Shown: positions 8,041-17,958 of the stretch, piece after piece
Numbering within the stretch: position 1 is the first letter of the stretch
How the letters are laid out: every line of letters begins with the position of its first letter
NCBI RefSeq assembly: GCF_021538895.1
Contig: NZ_JADDRL010000085.1
Location: forward strand, 1-41,183
Source: Streptomyces olivochromogenes
GTDB lineage: Bacteria > Actinomycetota > Actinomycetes > Streptomycetales > Streptomycetaceae
Reading direction: 5' to 3'
DNA: 41,183 nucleotides
Made by a program: the position numbers and the translations under genes
The notes under the pieces: model-generated
What the model was told of the DNA's origin: nothing
What the model saw: the letters and a program-made list of their open reading frames with translations, nothing else
Databases searched by the model: none

Positions 8041-9441
8041 TCAGGCCTGCGCGTCCTCCGGGATCGACACCAGCCAGCGGGTGTCGCGGCGCGGCCGGAG
8101 GTAGAAGGCCCAGTAGAGGGTGGCGACGGCGGTGATGCCGCCGGTCCACAGCAGGTAGGCGGTCTCCTGCTGGCTGAGGATGTACGCCAGGACCGCGATC
8201 AGCAGGACCGGCATCGCGGGCCACAGCGGCATGCGCCAGGCGGGCGTGTGCTTGTGCGTGCCGCGCCGGGAGAGCAGGGCGGCGACCGCGACGAGCAGGT
8301 ACATCGCGGTCACCGAGACGCCGGTGACGCCGTAGAGGGTGTCCAGGTTGACGAAGCAGAGCAGCGCGCCGGGGACGCCCACCGCGAGCGTGGCGACCCA
8401 GGGGGAGCCGAAGCGGCCGAGCTTGGAGAAGACGTTGTTGACCGGCTCGGGCCAGGCCTTGTCGCGGGCCGAGGCGAACAGGACCCGGGAGTTCTGGATG
8501 ACCATGACGATGCCCGCGTTGATGATCGCGAGGGCCACGCAGAGGCTGACGAAGGTGCCGACCGCGGAGTTGGACCAGGCGGTGACCATGGAGCTGATGT
8601 CGCCGCCGGTCAGCTCCTTGATGTCGGAGGCGCCCATGGTGATGGCGACGACCGGGACCAGGATGATCACGGAGGAGATGGCGAGGGTGGCCAGCACCGT
8701 GCGGGCGACGTTGCGGCGCGGGTGCTCCAGCTCCTCGGAGAGGTAGACGGCGGTCGAGAAGCCCTGGGTGACGAAGAGGGCGATGGCGAGCCCGGAGACG
8801 ACCAGCATGGCCGTCACGGTGTCCGTGTGCCCGTTCTCGCCCGCCACCTGCATCGAGGTGAGGCTGCCGAGGCCGCGGTGGCCGTGCGTGAAGCCGAGCA
8901 TGGCCACGACGCCGGCGGCGATGACCTCCAGGACCAGGAAGATGCCGGTGATCCAGGCGTTGGCGCGCAGGTCGAGCAGGCCGGCGAGGGTGGCGAGCAG
9001 CATCACGCCGGCGCCGGTCATCGCCGGGTCGAGGTGGACGATCGGCGCGAGGTAGTCGGCCGTGCCCATCGCGATCACCGGTGGCACGATCATGACGACC
9101 AGCAGGGACAGCACGAAGACCAGCCAGCCGGCCAGCCGGCCGGCGAGCGTCGACACCATGGCGTACTCGCCGCCCGCGCTGGGGATGAGGGTGCCCAGCT
9201 CGGAGTAGCAGAACGCCACGGCGATACAGAGGAGGGAGCCGATGGCGATCGTCAGGGCGGTGGCGGTGCCGAGCGAGCCGAAGAGGTCGGGAACCACCAC
9301 GAAGAGCGTGGAGGCGGGCGTCACGCACGACAGCGTCAGCAGGGTGCCGCCGACCACGCCGATGGAACGCTTGAGCTTCTGAGGACTGTCCGTGGTCCCC
9401 GCCGGGACGGCGGTCTCGACGGGGCGGAGCGTGTCGGTCAT
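8041..9441 (-). CDS. APC superfamily amino-acid permease
   Basis: A 466-residue integral membrane protein with about 12 hydrophobic helices. The first helix carries the APC hallmark (IGVVGGTLLTLSCVTPASTLF), and the segment AFCYSELGTLIPSAGGEYA between helices 2 and 3 is the diagnostic amino-acid permease motif. It probably imports amino acids by proton symport; the substrate is not evident. The start ATG at 9441 has only a weak GGAA-type ribosome site. It stands alone, with about 360 bases upstream before the next gene. Confidence 0.9.
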   Translation of the reverse strand: MTDTLRPVETAVPAGTTDSPQKLKRSIGVVGGTLLTLSCVTPASTLFVVVPDLFGSLGTATALTIAIGSLLCIAVAFCYSELGTLIPSAGGEYAMVSTLAGRLAGWLVFVLSLLVVMIVPPVIAMGTADYLAPIVHLDPAMTGAGVMLLATLAGLLDLRANAWITGIFLVLEVIAAGVVAMLGFTHGHRGLGSLTSMQVAGENGHTDTVTAMLVVSGLAIALFVTQGFSTAVYLSEELEHPRRNVARTVLATLAISSVIILVPVVAITMGASDIKELTGGDISSMVTAWSNSAVGTFVSLCVALAIINAGIVMVIQNSRVLFASARDKAWPEPVNNVFSKLGRFGSPWVATLAVGVPGALLCFVNLDTLYGVTGVSVTAMYLLVAVAALLSRRGTHKHTPAWRMPLWPAMPVLLIAVLAYILSQQETAYLLWTGGITAVATLYWAFYLRPRRDTRWLVSIPEDAQA

Positions 9442-9802
9442 GCGGCGGTTCCGATCGACTCGTGCGGTGATGTTTCGACAGGGAGCGCTATCGCCTCCGG
9501 CGGCTCGCGTCGTACGTCATTTCTCTCGCTCCCGGTGCCGAATGGAACCCCGACGAAAACCAGCGCGTCAATGGGTGTTTACCTACGAAATCCGAAGGTC
9601 AACAACGCCCACGATCACGTTTCCGACAGTTTCCCTAGGCCACTGGCCCACTTGGGCCCATACGAGAATCGCAGGGAGGGCGTCAAAAAAACGTCAGTAC
9701 GTCCGCTATCCGGACGCGGAAAATCCGGTCGCATCGGTGTCGGTGGGCCCCGATAGAGTCGCCGGGCACATACAACACACAGGAACATCGGGGTGGGGAC
9801 AC
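9442..9802. other. intergenic region between divergent permease and lipoprotein genes
   Basis: About 360 bases without a convincing gene. It holds a 14-base perfect palindrome (GGCCCA, CT, TGGGCC) at about 9647-9660, a run of seven A at 9685-9691, a small GTCCG/CGGAC inverted repeat near 9701-9715, and a TAGAGT hexamer at 9754-9759 that could be the -10 box for the lipoprotein. No good -35 box was found for it. Confidence 0.4.
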
Positions 9803-10660
9803 ATGAAGCTGCGGCACACCGCGGCCTGCGTGGGCTTGGTGACGGCGGCGCTGGTGACGACGTCCGCCTGCGGGGCCGAGGGCGCGAAGACGGCGGCCAA
9901 GGCCGTGGACGGCGCCGACAAGGTCATGGCGGCGCTGGCCCGGGCGACGGACCGGACGGAGAACCTCGGCTCGGCCAAGGTGCGGATGAGCACCGACCTG
10001 GGCGCGCCGACGGGCCCCATCGCCATGGACGGCACGTACTCCTGGGGTGACGGCTTCGCCTTCGACGTCGAGATGGACACCAAGGCCGCCCAGATGCAGT
10101 CGCTGACCAGCTCGCCGAAGGTCCGCACGCTCTTCGTGGGCGGCGCCTACTACTACGACATCGACCCGCAGCCCTCCGGCCCGCTCAAGGGCAAGGAGTG
10201 GATGAAGATCGACGGCTCGGCCGTGTTCGGTGAGAAGGGTGGCCAGGCGATGGCCGGGGGCACCGGCGGCGGCAGCCCGGTGGCCTCCATGAAGGCCCTG
10301 AAGTACGCCAGCGACGTCGACGACCTCGGCAAGGAGACCGTCGACGGGCAGAGCACGACCCACTACCACGCCGTGGTCAAGGCGAACCAGATGGGCAAGC
10401 TCAAGGACGTCTACGGCGACCAGAGCAGCATGCTCAACCAGATGACCGGCGCCAACGGCTCGCTGGTCATGGACGTCTGGGTGAACGGCAAGGACCTGCC
10501 GGTGCGCATGAAGGAGGTGATCGGTTCGGCGACCATCACCCTGGACTTCGAGAAGTTCGGCGGGACGGCCACGATCAAGCCCCCGCCGGCCGCGCAGACC
10601 GGTGACCTCACCGAGACGCTCAAGAAGCTCCGGCAGCAGCAGCAACAGCAGCAGGGCTGA
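9803..10660 (+). CDS. LppX/LprG-like lipoprotein with a C-terminal poly-Gln tail
   Basis: A 285-residue predicted lipoprotein. The signal peptide MKLRHTAACVGLVTAALVTTSAC ends in lipobox TSAC with Cys23. The mature part has the alternating pattern of LolA/LppX-like half-barrels that carry lipids or hydrophobic ligands: SAKVRMSTDL, MDGTYSWGDGFAFDVEMD, TTHYHAVVK, VMDVWVNGKDLPVRMKE. The assignment is by pattern, not by a strict motif. It ends in a run of seven glutamines encoded by a CAG/CAA repeat. ATG at 9803 follows GGGGTGGGG. A strong hairpin at 10676-10708 ends the unit. Confidence 0.75.
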   Translation: MKLRHTAACVGLVTAALVTTSACGAEGAKTAAKAVDGADKVMAALARATDRTENLGSAKVRMSTDLGAPTGPIAMDGTYSWGDGFAFDVEMDTKAAQMQSLTSSPKVRTLFVGGAYYYDIDPQPSGPLKGKEWMKIDGSAVFGEKGGQAMAGGTGGGSPVASMKALKYASDVDDLGKETVDGQSTTHYHAVVKANQMGKLKDVYGDQSSMLNQMTGANGSLVMDVWVNGKDLPVRMKEVIGSATITLDFEKFGGTATIKPPPAAQTGDLTETLKKLRQQQQQQQG

Positions 10661-10675
10661 GCCCGGACACGGCGG

Positions 10676-10708
10676 TGCCCCGCCCTCTCCCACGCGGAGG
10701 GCGGGGCA
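10676..10708. terminator. bidirectional hairpin terminator
   Basis: A perfect 12-base stem (TGCCCCGCCCTC at 10676-10687 with its complement at 10697-10708) and a 9-base loop. It lies between the convergent lipoprotein gene and mmsA and probably serves both. Confidence 0.85.
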
Positions 10709-10721
10709 GCGCCGGACTGGC

Positions 10722-12224
<1,503 letters not shown>

Positions 12225-12238
12225 GCCCGGTTACTCCT

Positions 12239-14122
12239 TCACAGATGGCGGCGTCGGGTAAAGACGTGCCGTTCGTACAGCTCACGTGCCTTGACCGCGG
12301 AGGATCGGGTCGCGGTCTCGGCCACAGGAACATCCCACCAGGCCTGCGCCGGAGGCGCGCCCGACACAGTGTCTGCGGTTTCGGTCTCCACGTAGACACA
12401 AGTGGGAGTGTCGGTGGCCCGCGCCTCGGCGAGTGCCGAGCGCAGGTCACGGACGGTCTTCGCGCGCAGAACGCGCATGCCGAGGCTGGCCGCGTTGGCG
12501 GCCAGGTCGACGGGGAGCGGGGCGCCCGTGCAGGTGCCGTCCTCGGCCCGGTAGCGGTAGGCGGTGCCGAACCGCTCGCCGCCCACCGACTCGGACAGCC
12601 CGCCGATCGAGGCGTACCCGTGGTTCTGCACGAGCAGCAGCTTGATCGCGACGCCCTCCTGCACGGCGGTCACGATCTCCGTCGGCATCATCAGATACGT
12701 GCCGTCGCCGACCAGCGCCCACACGGGCCGGTCGGGAGCGGCGAGCTTCACACCGATCGCGGCCGGGATCTCGTAGCCCATGCAGGAGTAGCCGTACTCC
12801 AGGTGGTACTGGTCCGCCGAGCGTGCCCGCCACAGTTTGTGCAGGTCGCCGGGGAGGGACCCGGCCGCGTTGATGATGATGTCGCTCTCGTCGACGAGCG
12901 CGTCGAGCACGCCCAGCACCTGCGGCTGGGTCGGCCGTATGTCCGGCTCGTCGGCCTCGTAGCAGGCCTCGACGCGCTGCTCCCAGCGCTCCTTGTCCTC
13001 GGTGTACTCGGCGACGTACGGGTCGGCGACCCGGTGCCGGTGGATGTCCAGCGCCTCGGTCAGCTCCTGAAGGCCGCTGCGGGCGTCCGCGATCAGCGGC
13101 GCGCCGGCCAGCTTGTGGCCGTCGAAGGGGGCGATGTTGAGGTTGAGGAAGCGGACGTCCGGGTTCTCGAAGAGGGTGCCGGAGGCGGTGGTGAAGTCGG
13201 TGTAGCGGGTGCCGACGCCGATCACCAGGTCGGCGGTGCGGGCGAGCTCGTCCGCGGTCGCGGTGCCGGTGTGGCCGACGCCGCCGACGTCCTGCGGGTG
13301 GTCCCAGCGCAGGGAGCCCTTGCCGGCCTGGGTGGCGGCGACCGGGATGCGGGTCGTCTCGGCGAACTCGGCGAGCGCGCCCTCGGCCCGGCTGTGGTGG
13401 ACGCCGCCGCCGGCGATCACCAGCGGCCGCCGCGCCGCCCGGATCGCCCGTACGGCCTCGGCGAGCTCGGCCGGGTCCGCGCCCGGACGCCGTACGGCCC
13501 ACACGCGCTCGGCGAAGAACTCGTCCGGCCAGTCGTACGCCTCCGCCTGCACGTCCTGCGGCAGGGCGAGGGTGACGGCGCCGGTCTCGACGGGGTCGGC
13601 GAGGATCCGCATGGCCTGGAGGGCGGCCGGGATCAGGGCCTCCGGCCGGGTGATCCGGTCGAAGTACCGGGACACCGGGCGCAGGCAGTCGTTGACCGAC
13701 ACATCGCCCGCGTACGGCACTTCGAGCTGCTGCAGGACCGGGTCCGCCGGGCGGGTCGCGAAGACGTCGCCGGGCAGCAGCAGGACCGGGAGGTGGTTGA
13801 TGGTGGCCAGGGCGGCGCCGGTCACCAGGTTGGTGGCGCCGGGGCCGATGGAGGTCGTCACCGCGTGCGTGGACAGGCGGTTGGACTGGCGGGCGTAGCC
13901 GACGGCCGCGTGCACCATCGCCTGTTCGTTGCGGCCCTGGTGGTACGGCATGTCGTCGGCGTACTCGATGAGCGCCTGGCCGATCCCGGCGACGTTGCCG
14001 TGGCCGAAGATGCCCCAGGTGGCGCCGATCAGCCGGCGGCGGACGCCGTCCCGCTCGGTGTACTGGACGGACAGGAAGCGGACGAGCGCCTGCGCGACCG
14101 TGAGCCTCGTCGTTGAGGTCAT
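12239..14122 (-). CDS. iolD: 3D-(3,5/4)-trihydroxycyclohexane-1,2-dione hydrolase (IolD)
   Basis: A 627-residue thiamine-diphosphate enzyme that opens the ring of the inositol-derived dione to 5-deoxy-glucuronate. The N-terminal Pyr domain has GIFGHGNVAGIGQAL and the catalytic Glu region YHQGRNEQAMVHAA. The C-terminal PP domain has the ThDP/Mg motif from GDGTYLMMPTEIVTA onward with the closing N of VQNHG. The length fits IolD. The frame extends 17 codons upstream, but ATG at 14122 has GAGGG 6 bases before it and overlaps the iolB stop by 4 bases (ATGA), so it is coupled to iolB. Confidence 0.95.
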   Translation of the reverse strand: MTSTTRLTVAQALVRFLSVQYTERDGVRRRLIGATWGIFGHGNVAGIGQALIEYADDMPYHQGRNEQAMVHAAVGYARQSNRLSTHAVTTSIGPGATNLVTGAALATINHLPVLLLPGDVFATRPADPVLQQLEVPYAGDVSVNDCLRPVSRYFDRITRPEALIPAALQAMRILADPVETGAVTLALPQDVQAEAYDWPDEFFAERVWAVRRPGADPAELAEAVRAIRAARRPLVIAGGGVHHSRAEGALAEFAETTRIPVAATQAGKGSLRWDHPQDVGGVGHTGTATADELARTADLVIGVGTRYTDFTTASGTLFENPDVRFLNLNIAPFDGHKLAGAPLIADARSGLQELTEALDIHRHRVADPYVAEYTEDKERWEQRVEACYEADEPDIRPTQPQVLGVLDALVDESDIIINAAGSLPGDLHKLWRARSADQYHLEYGYSCMGYEIPAAIGVKLAAPDRPVWALVGDGTYLMMPTEIVTAVQEGVAIKLLLVQNHGYASIGGLSESVGGERFGTAYRYRAEDGTCTGAPLPVDLAANAASLGMRVLRAKTVRDLRSALAEARATDTPTCVYVETETADTVSGAPPAQAWWDVPVAETATRSSAVKARELYERHVFTRRRHL

Positions 14123-14943
14123 CGGTAACCCTCTGTGCTTTCTAGGTGGGCCGGGTGGAAGCAGATCCGCCACTCCCGCGTCTCACCCGGACCGGACATC
14201 ACGTTCAGGTAGTACATGTCGTGCCCGGGCTGCGCGATCGACGGGCCGTGCCATCCGTCGGGGACGAGGACGGCGTCGCCGGAGCGGACCTCGGCGAGGA
14301 CGTCGGATCCGCCCTCACGGGAGGGGAATACGCGCTGGTACCCGAAACCGTTCGGGCCGTCGATCTCGAAGTAGTAGATCTCCTCCAGCTCCGACTCCTC
14401 GCCCGGCCGGTACTCGTCGTGCTTGTGCGGCGGGTACGAGGACCAGTTGCCGCCGGGCGTGATCACCTCGACGGCGATCAGCCGGTCGCAGTCGAAGGAG
14501 CCGGCGGAGGCGAAGTTGCGCACCCGCCGGGCGCAGGTGCCGCTGCCGCGGACCTCGACGGGAACCTCCGGCGCGGGGCCGTAGCGGGCGGGGAGTCGTC
14601 GCTCGCACTTCGCTCCTGCCAGGGCGAAGCGGCCTCCCGCGCCGGAGGCGATCTGGACCCGGGCGTCACGGGGCGCGTACGCGAAGTCCGAGACCTCGGC
14701 GAACACGTTCTTCCTGCCCAGGAGTTGGAACTCATTTCCCTCTGTGCGGACGGTACATCCGCCTTCCAGCGGAAGCACGATCCATTCGCTGTCACCGGTG
14801 GTGAACAGGTGCGTTCCACCCGGGTCCAGCTCGACGATCCGCAGACTGCTGTGTGCCCATCCGGCCCGCTCGGGGTCGATGTCGACCACATACTGGGCGC
14901 CCGCGGTCGAGCCCTTGCACAGGTGCAGGTGATTGCTGGTCAT
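14119..14943 (-). CDS. iolB: 5-deoxy-glucuronate isomerase (IolB)
   Basis: A 274-residue bicupin. It converts 5-deoxy-glucuronate to 2-deoxy-5-keto-gluconate. The cupin metal site is visible as SSYPPHKHDEY (His-x-His and Glu), followed by LEEIYYFEIDGPNGFGYQRVF and DGWHGPSIAQPGHDMYYLNVMSG, all diagnostic of IolB. The start ATG has GAGGG 4 bases upstream. It lies 7 bases after the barrel gene and overlaps iolD. Confidence 0.95.
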   Translation of the reverse strand: MTSNHLHLCKGSTAGAQYVVDIDPERAGWAHSSLRIVELDPGGTHLFTTGDSEWIVLPLEGGCTVRTEGNEFQLLGRKNVFAEVSDFAYAPRDARVQIASGAGGRFALAGAKCERRLPARYGPAPEVPVEVRGSGTCARRVRNFASAGSFDCDRLIAVEVITPGGNWSSYPPHKHDEYRPGEESELEEIYYFEIDGPNGFGYQRVFPSREGGSDVLAEVRSGDAVLVPDGWHGPSIAQPGHDMYYLNVMSGPGETREWRICFHPAHLESTEGYR

Positions 14944-14950
14944 GCGGCCC

Positions 14951-15883
14951 TCACAGCAGTCCTACGGCGGTGTCCACGGCGGCGGCCACGTCGCCGTCCG
15001 CCGGGTACAGCAGCGAGCGGCCGACCACCAGGCCGCGCACGGTGGGCAGTTGGAGGGCGCCGCGCCACTTCTCGTACGCGGCGTCCTGGTCCTCGGGCGA
15101 GTCGCCGATGTCACCGCCGAGCAGCACGGCGGGCAGCGTCGACGTCTCCATGACCTGTGCCATGTCGTCGGGGTTGTCGGTGACCGGCACCTTCAGCCAG
15201 GTGTAGGCCGAACTTCCGCCCAGGCCCGAGGCGATGGCGATGGACCGGGTCACCGCCTCGGCGGACAGGTCGTTGCGGACCCTGCCCTGCGGGGTGCGGC
15301 CGCTGATGAACGGCTCGACGAAGACCGGGAGCCGCCGGGCCGCCATGTCGTCGATGGCGCGGGCGGTGGACTCCAGGGTGGTCAGGGAGCCCGGGTCGTC
15401 GTAGTCGATGCGCAGCAGCAGCTTGCCCGCGTCGAAGCCCAGGCGCTGGATGTCCTCGGGGCGGTGGCCGGTGAAGCGGTCGTCGAGTTCGAAGGTGGCG
15501 CCCTGCAGGCCGCCGCGGTTCATCGAGCCCATGACGACCTTGTGGTCGAGGGCGCCGAGCAGCAGCAGGTCGTCGAGGATGTCGGCGGTGCCGAGGACGC
15601 CGTCCACGCCGGGCCGCGACAGCGCCAGGCACAGCCGCTCCAGCAGGTCGGCGCGGTTGGCCATGGCCAGCCTGCGGTCGCCGACGCCCAGGGCCCCGCG
15701 GGCCGGGTGGTCGGCGGCGACGATCATCAGCCGGCCGTTCTCCTTGACCAGCGGTCTGCGGGCGCGGCGGACGGCGGCCTCGGCGATCGCCTCGGGGTGG
15801 TGGGTGCGGGTGTGCACCAGCGCGGACACGTCCACGCGCCCGTGCGCGGCGGCGTCCCCGCCCTCATGGTGGGCGCCGCCCAC
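14951..15883 (-). CDS. Cgl0158-type (beta/alpha)8-barrel protein, candidate DKGP aldolase
   Basis: A 310-residue TIM-barrel protein placed between iolC and iolB. The segments KENGRLMIVAADHPARGALG and GVDGVLGTADILDDLLLLG, with the strand motif TWLKVPV, resemble DhnA/class I aldolases; Lys231 in that motif is a candidate Schiff-base lysine. In many proteobacteria a similar domain is fused to IolC and annotated as 5-dehydro-2-deoxyphosphogluconate aldolase. That is the step with no other gene here, so this is probably it (inference). No in-frame ATG exists near the start. GTG at 15883 with GAGGG 8 bases upstream is chosen; a GTG 16 codons later is possible. The iolC stop is 11 bases upstream. 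Confidence 0.75.
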   Translation of the reverse strand: MGGAHHEGGDAAAHGRVDVSALVHTRTHHPEAIAEAAVRRARRPLVKENGRLMIVAADHPARGALGVGDRRLAMANRADLLERLCLALSRPGVDGVLGTADILDDLLLLGALDHKVVMGSMNRGGLQGATFELDDRFTGHRPEDIQRLGFDAGKLLLRIDYDDPGSLTTLESTARAIDDMAARRLPVFVEPFISGRTPQGRVRNDLSAEAVTRSIAIASGLGGSSAYTWLKVPVTDNPDDMAQVMETSTLPAVLLGGDIGDSPEDQDAAYEKWRGALQLPTVRGLVVGRSLLYPADGDVAAAVDTAVGLL

Positions 15884-15894
15884 CTTGCCGGCCC

Positions 15895-16845
15895 TCACAG
15901 CACCGCTCCGGCTTCGAGCGCGGCGGCCACCTCGTCGGGGGTGGGCATCGCGGAGGAGCATTCCAGGCGGGAGGCGACGATCGCGCCGGCCGCGTTGGCG
16001 TGTCGCATGATCGTCTCCAGGTCCCAGCCGGCCAGCAGTCCGTGGCACAGGGAGCCACCGAAGGCGTCTCCGGCACCCAGGCCGTTGAGCACGCTCACCG
16101 GCAGCGGCGGCACCTCGGCCGACTCGCCCTCCCGGTTGACGGCGAGGACCCCCTTGGGCCCCTGCTTGACGACGGCGAGTTCGACCCCGGCGTCGAGCAG
16201 CGCGCGGGCCGCCGCATGGGGTTCGCGGACCCCGGTGGCGACCTCCACCTCGTCGAGGTTGCCGACGGCGACTGTGGTGTGGCGCAGTGCCTCGGCGTAG
16301 AAGGGGCGGGCCGCGTCCGGGTCGCTCCAGAACATGGGGCGCCAGTCGAGGTCGAAGACCGTCGTACCGGACTTGGCGCGGTGGGCGAGGGCCGCGAGGG
16401 TCGCCGTACGGCTCGGCTCCTCGCTCAGGCCCGTACCGGTCATCCAGAAGATGCGCGTGTCCCGGACGGCGTCGAGGTCCAGTTCGTGGGCGTCGATCGC
16501 CAGGTCCGGCGCCTTGGGCTGTCGGTAGAAGTACAGCGGGAAGTCGTCCGGCGGGAAGACCTCGCAGAAGGTGACCGGTGTGGGCAGCCCGGGTACCGGG
16601 GTGACCCAGCGGTCGTCGACACCGAAGCCGCGCAGGGCCTCGTGCAGGTAGGTACCGAAGGCATCGTCCCCGGTGCGGGTGATCACGGCGGTGTTCCTGC
16701 CCAGGCGGGCTGCGGCGACGGCGACATTGGTGGCCGACCCGCCGAGGAACTTGCCGAAGGACGACACCTGGGCAAGCGGGACCCCCGTCTGCAACGGATA
16801 CAGATCCACTCCGATCCGCCCCATGGTGATCAGGTCGTACGCCAT
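15895..16845 (-). CDS. iolC: 5-dehydro-2-deoxygluconokinase (IolC)
   Basis: A 316-residue PfkB-family sugar kinase. It begins with MAYDLITMGRIGVDLYP, has the first signature around GKFLGGSATNVAVAAARLG (31-49) and the second at NGLGAGDAFGGSL with catalytic base Asp260. The start of the protein and VFDLDWRPMFW are typical of IolC. It phosphorylates 2-deoxy-5-keto-gluconate. The frame runs 73 codons further upstream, but ATG at 16845 with GGGA ahead is preferred. It is the first gene of the leftward operon, downstream of a good promoter at 16878-16907. Confidence 0.93.
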   Translation of the reverse strand: MAYDLITMGRIGVDLYPLQTGVPLAQVSSFGKFLGGSATNVAVAAARLGRNTAVITRTGDDAFGTYLHEALRGFGVDDRWVTPVPGLPTPVTFCEVFPPDDFPLYFYRQPKAPDLAIDAHELDLDAVRDTRIFWMTGTGLSEEPSRTATLAALAHRAKSGTTVFDLDWRPMFWSDPDAARPFYAEALRHTTVAVGNLDEVEVATGVREPHAAARALLDAGVELAVVKQGPKGVLAVNREGESAEVPPLPVSVLNGLGAGDAFGGSLCHGLLAGWDLETIMRHANAAGAIVASRLECSSAMPTPDEVAAALEAGAVL

Positions 16846-16877
16846 TCGGCTTCCCTTCGTCACGGCTCTCCCCCCGG

Positions 16878-16907
16878 TTTGTAGTCCCGCACCCTGAGCC
16901 CTGTCAA
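16878..16907 (-). promoter_or_regulatory. sigma-70-type promoter of the iol operon
   Basis: On the minus strand TTGACA (16902-16907) is followed after 18 bases by TACAAA (16878-16883), 33 bases before the iolC start. The -35 box is a full consensus match. Confidence 0.65.
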
Positions 16908-16912
16908 TGTTT

Positions 16913-16922
16913 TGTCCAGACA
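16913..16922. promoter_or_regulatory. palindromic candidate operator in the iol divergent region
   Basis: The 10-base near-palindrome TGTCCAGACA (arms TGTC/GACA) lies just upstream of the -35 box of the iol promoter. The TGTC-N2-GACA form resembles sites of GntR-family regulators, which commonly control inositol genes in actinobacteria. AATGT and ACATT arms (16907-16911, 16920-16924) form a second overlapping symmetry. No regulator gene is in the window. Confidence 0.4.
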
Positions 16923-16972
16923 TTCGGACCAGAGCTTGACACCCCTTCCTCGGGAGCCGCACGCTGACGGCC

Positions 16973-17890
16973 ATGACGCCGTTGTCACCGCAGTCCTCAC
17001 TTTCCCGCATCCGCATCGGATCGGCCCCCGACTCCTGGGGCGTGTGGTTCCCCGACGACCCCAAACAGGTGCCCTGGCAGCGCTTTCTCGACGAGGTCGC
17101 CGCGTCCGGCTACGAGTGGATCGAGCTGGGCCCCTACGGGTACCTGCCCACCGACCCCGCCGTGCTCGCCGAGGAGACGGCACGGCGTGGCCTGAAGGTG
17201 TCGGCGGGCACGGTCTTCACCGGCCTGCACCACGGCGAGGCCGTGTGGGACAAGACGTGGGCGCATGTCGCGGACAACGCGGCGCTCGCCCAGGCGATGG
17301 GTGCGCGGCACCTCGTCGTCATCCCGTCCTTCTGGCGGGACGACAAGACCGGTGAGGTGCTGGAGCCGTCCGTGCTGACGCCGGAGCAGTGGCGCAACCT
17401 GACCTCGCTGACCGAGCGGCTGGGCCGGGAGGTGCGCGAGCGCTACGGCCTGGAGATCGTCGTGCATCCGCACGCCGACACCCACATCGACAGCGAGGAG
17501 AACGTCGTCCGGTTCCTGGACGGCACCGACTCCTCCCTGGTGTCGCTGTGCCTGGACACCGGGCACTACGCCTACTGCGGCGGGGACAGCGTCAAGCTGA
17601 TCGAGACCTACGGCGAGCGGATCGGCTATCTGCACCTCAAGCAGGTGGACCCCCGGATCCTGGCCGAAGTGCGGGCGAACGAGACCCCGTTCGGCCCGGC
17701 GGTCGCGCGGGGCGTGATGTGCGAGCCGCCGTCCGGCGTGCCCGCGCTCGGCCCGGTCCTGGAGGCCGCGCAGCGGCTGGACGTCGACCTGTTCGCGATC
17801 GTCGAGCAGGACATGTACCCCTGCGAGCCGGACAAGCCGCTGCCGATCGCGCGGCGGACGCGCGCGTTCCTGAGGTCCTGCGGGGCGTGA
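16973..17890 (+). CDS. IolE/IolI-like sugar isomerase or inosose dehydratase (AP endonuclease 2 fold TIM barrel)
   Basis: A 305-residue TIM-barrel protein. It starts with IGSAPDSWGVWFPDDP, similar in position to the opening strand of inosose dehydratases, then GYEWIELGPYGY. Metal-site segments follow in the usual order: IVVHPHADTHID, LCLDTGHYAY, IGYLHLKQVD and IVEQDMYP. Its divergent position 127 bases from iolC argues for inosose dehydration (IolE) or inosose isomerisation (IolI), but the sequence does not decide between them. No clear Shine-Dalgarno lies before ATG at 16973, so it may be leaderless or translated weakly. Confidence 0.75.
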   Translation: MTPLSPQSSLSRIRIGSAPDSWGVWFPDDPKQVPWQRFLDEVAASGYEWIELGPYGYLPTDPAVLAEETARRGLKVSAGTVFTGLHHGEAVWDKTWAHVADNAALAQAMGARHLVVIPSFWRDDKTGEVLEPSVLTPEQWRNLTSLTERLGREVRERYGLEIVVHPHADTHIDSEENVVRFLDGTDSSLVSLCLDTGHYAYCGGDSVKLIETYGERIGYLHLKQVDPRILAEVRANETPFGPAVARGVMCEPPSGVPALGPVLEAAQRLDVDLFAIVEQDMYPCEPDKPLPIARRTRAFLRSCGA

Positions 17891-17958
17891 CTCCCGCTTC
17901 CGCCGCATCCCGAGCCGGTAGCACCATGGGTGGTCCGGCGCGGGGTGCGGGAGGGCCG

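Noticed and set aside
10630..10657. CAG/CAA repeat as a regulatory or unstable microsatellite
   Set aside because: It is in frame and simply encodes the poly-Gln end of the lipoprotein; there is no sign of function beyond that.
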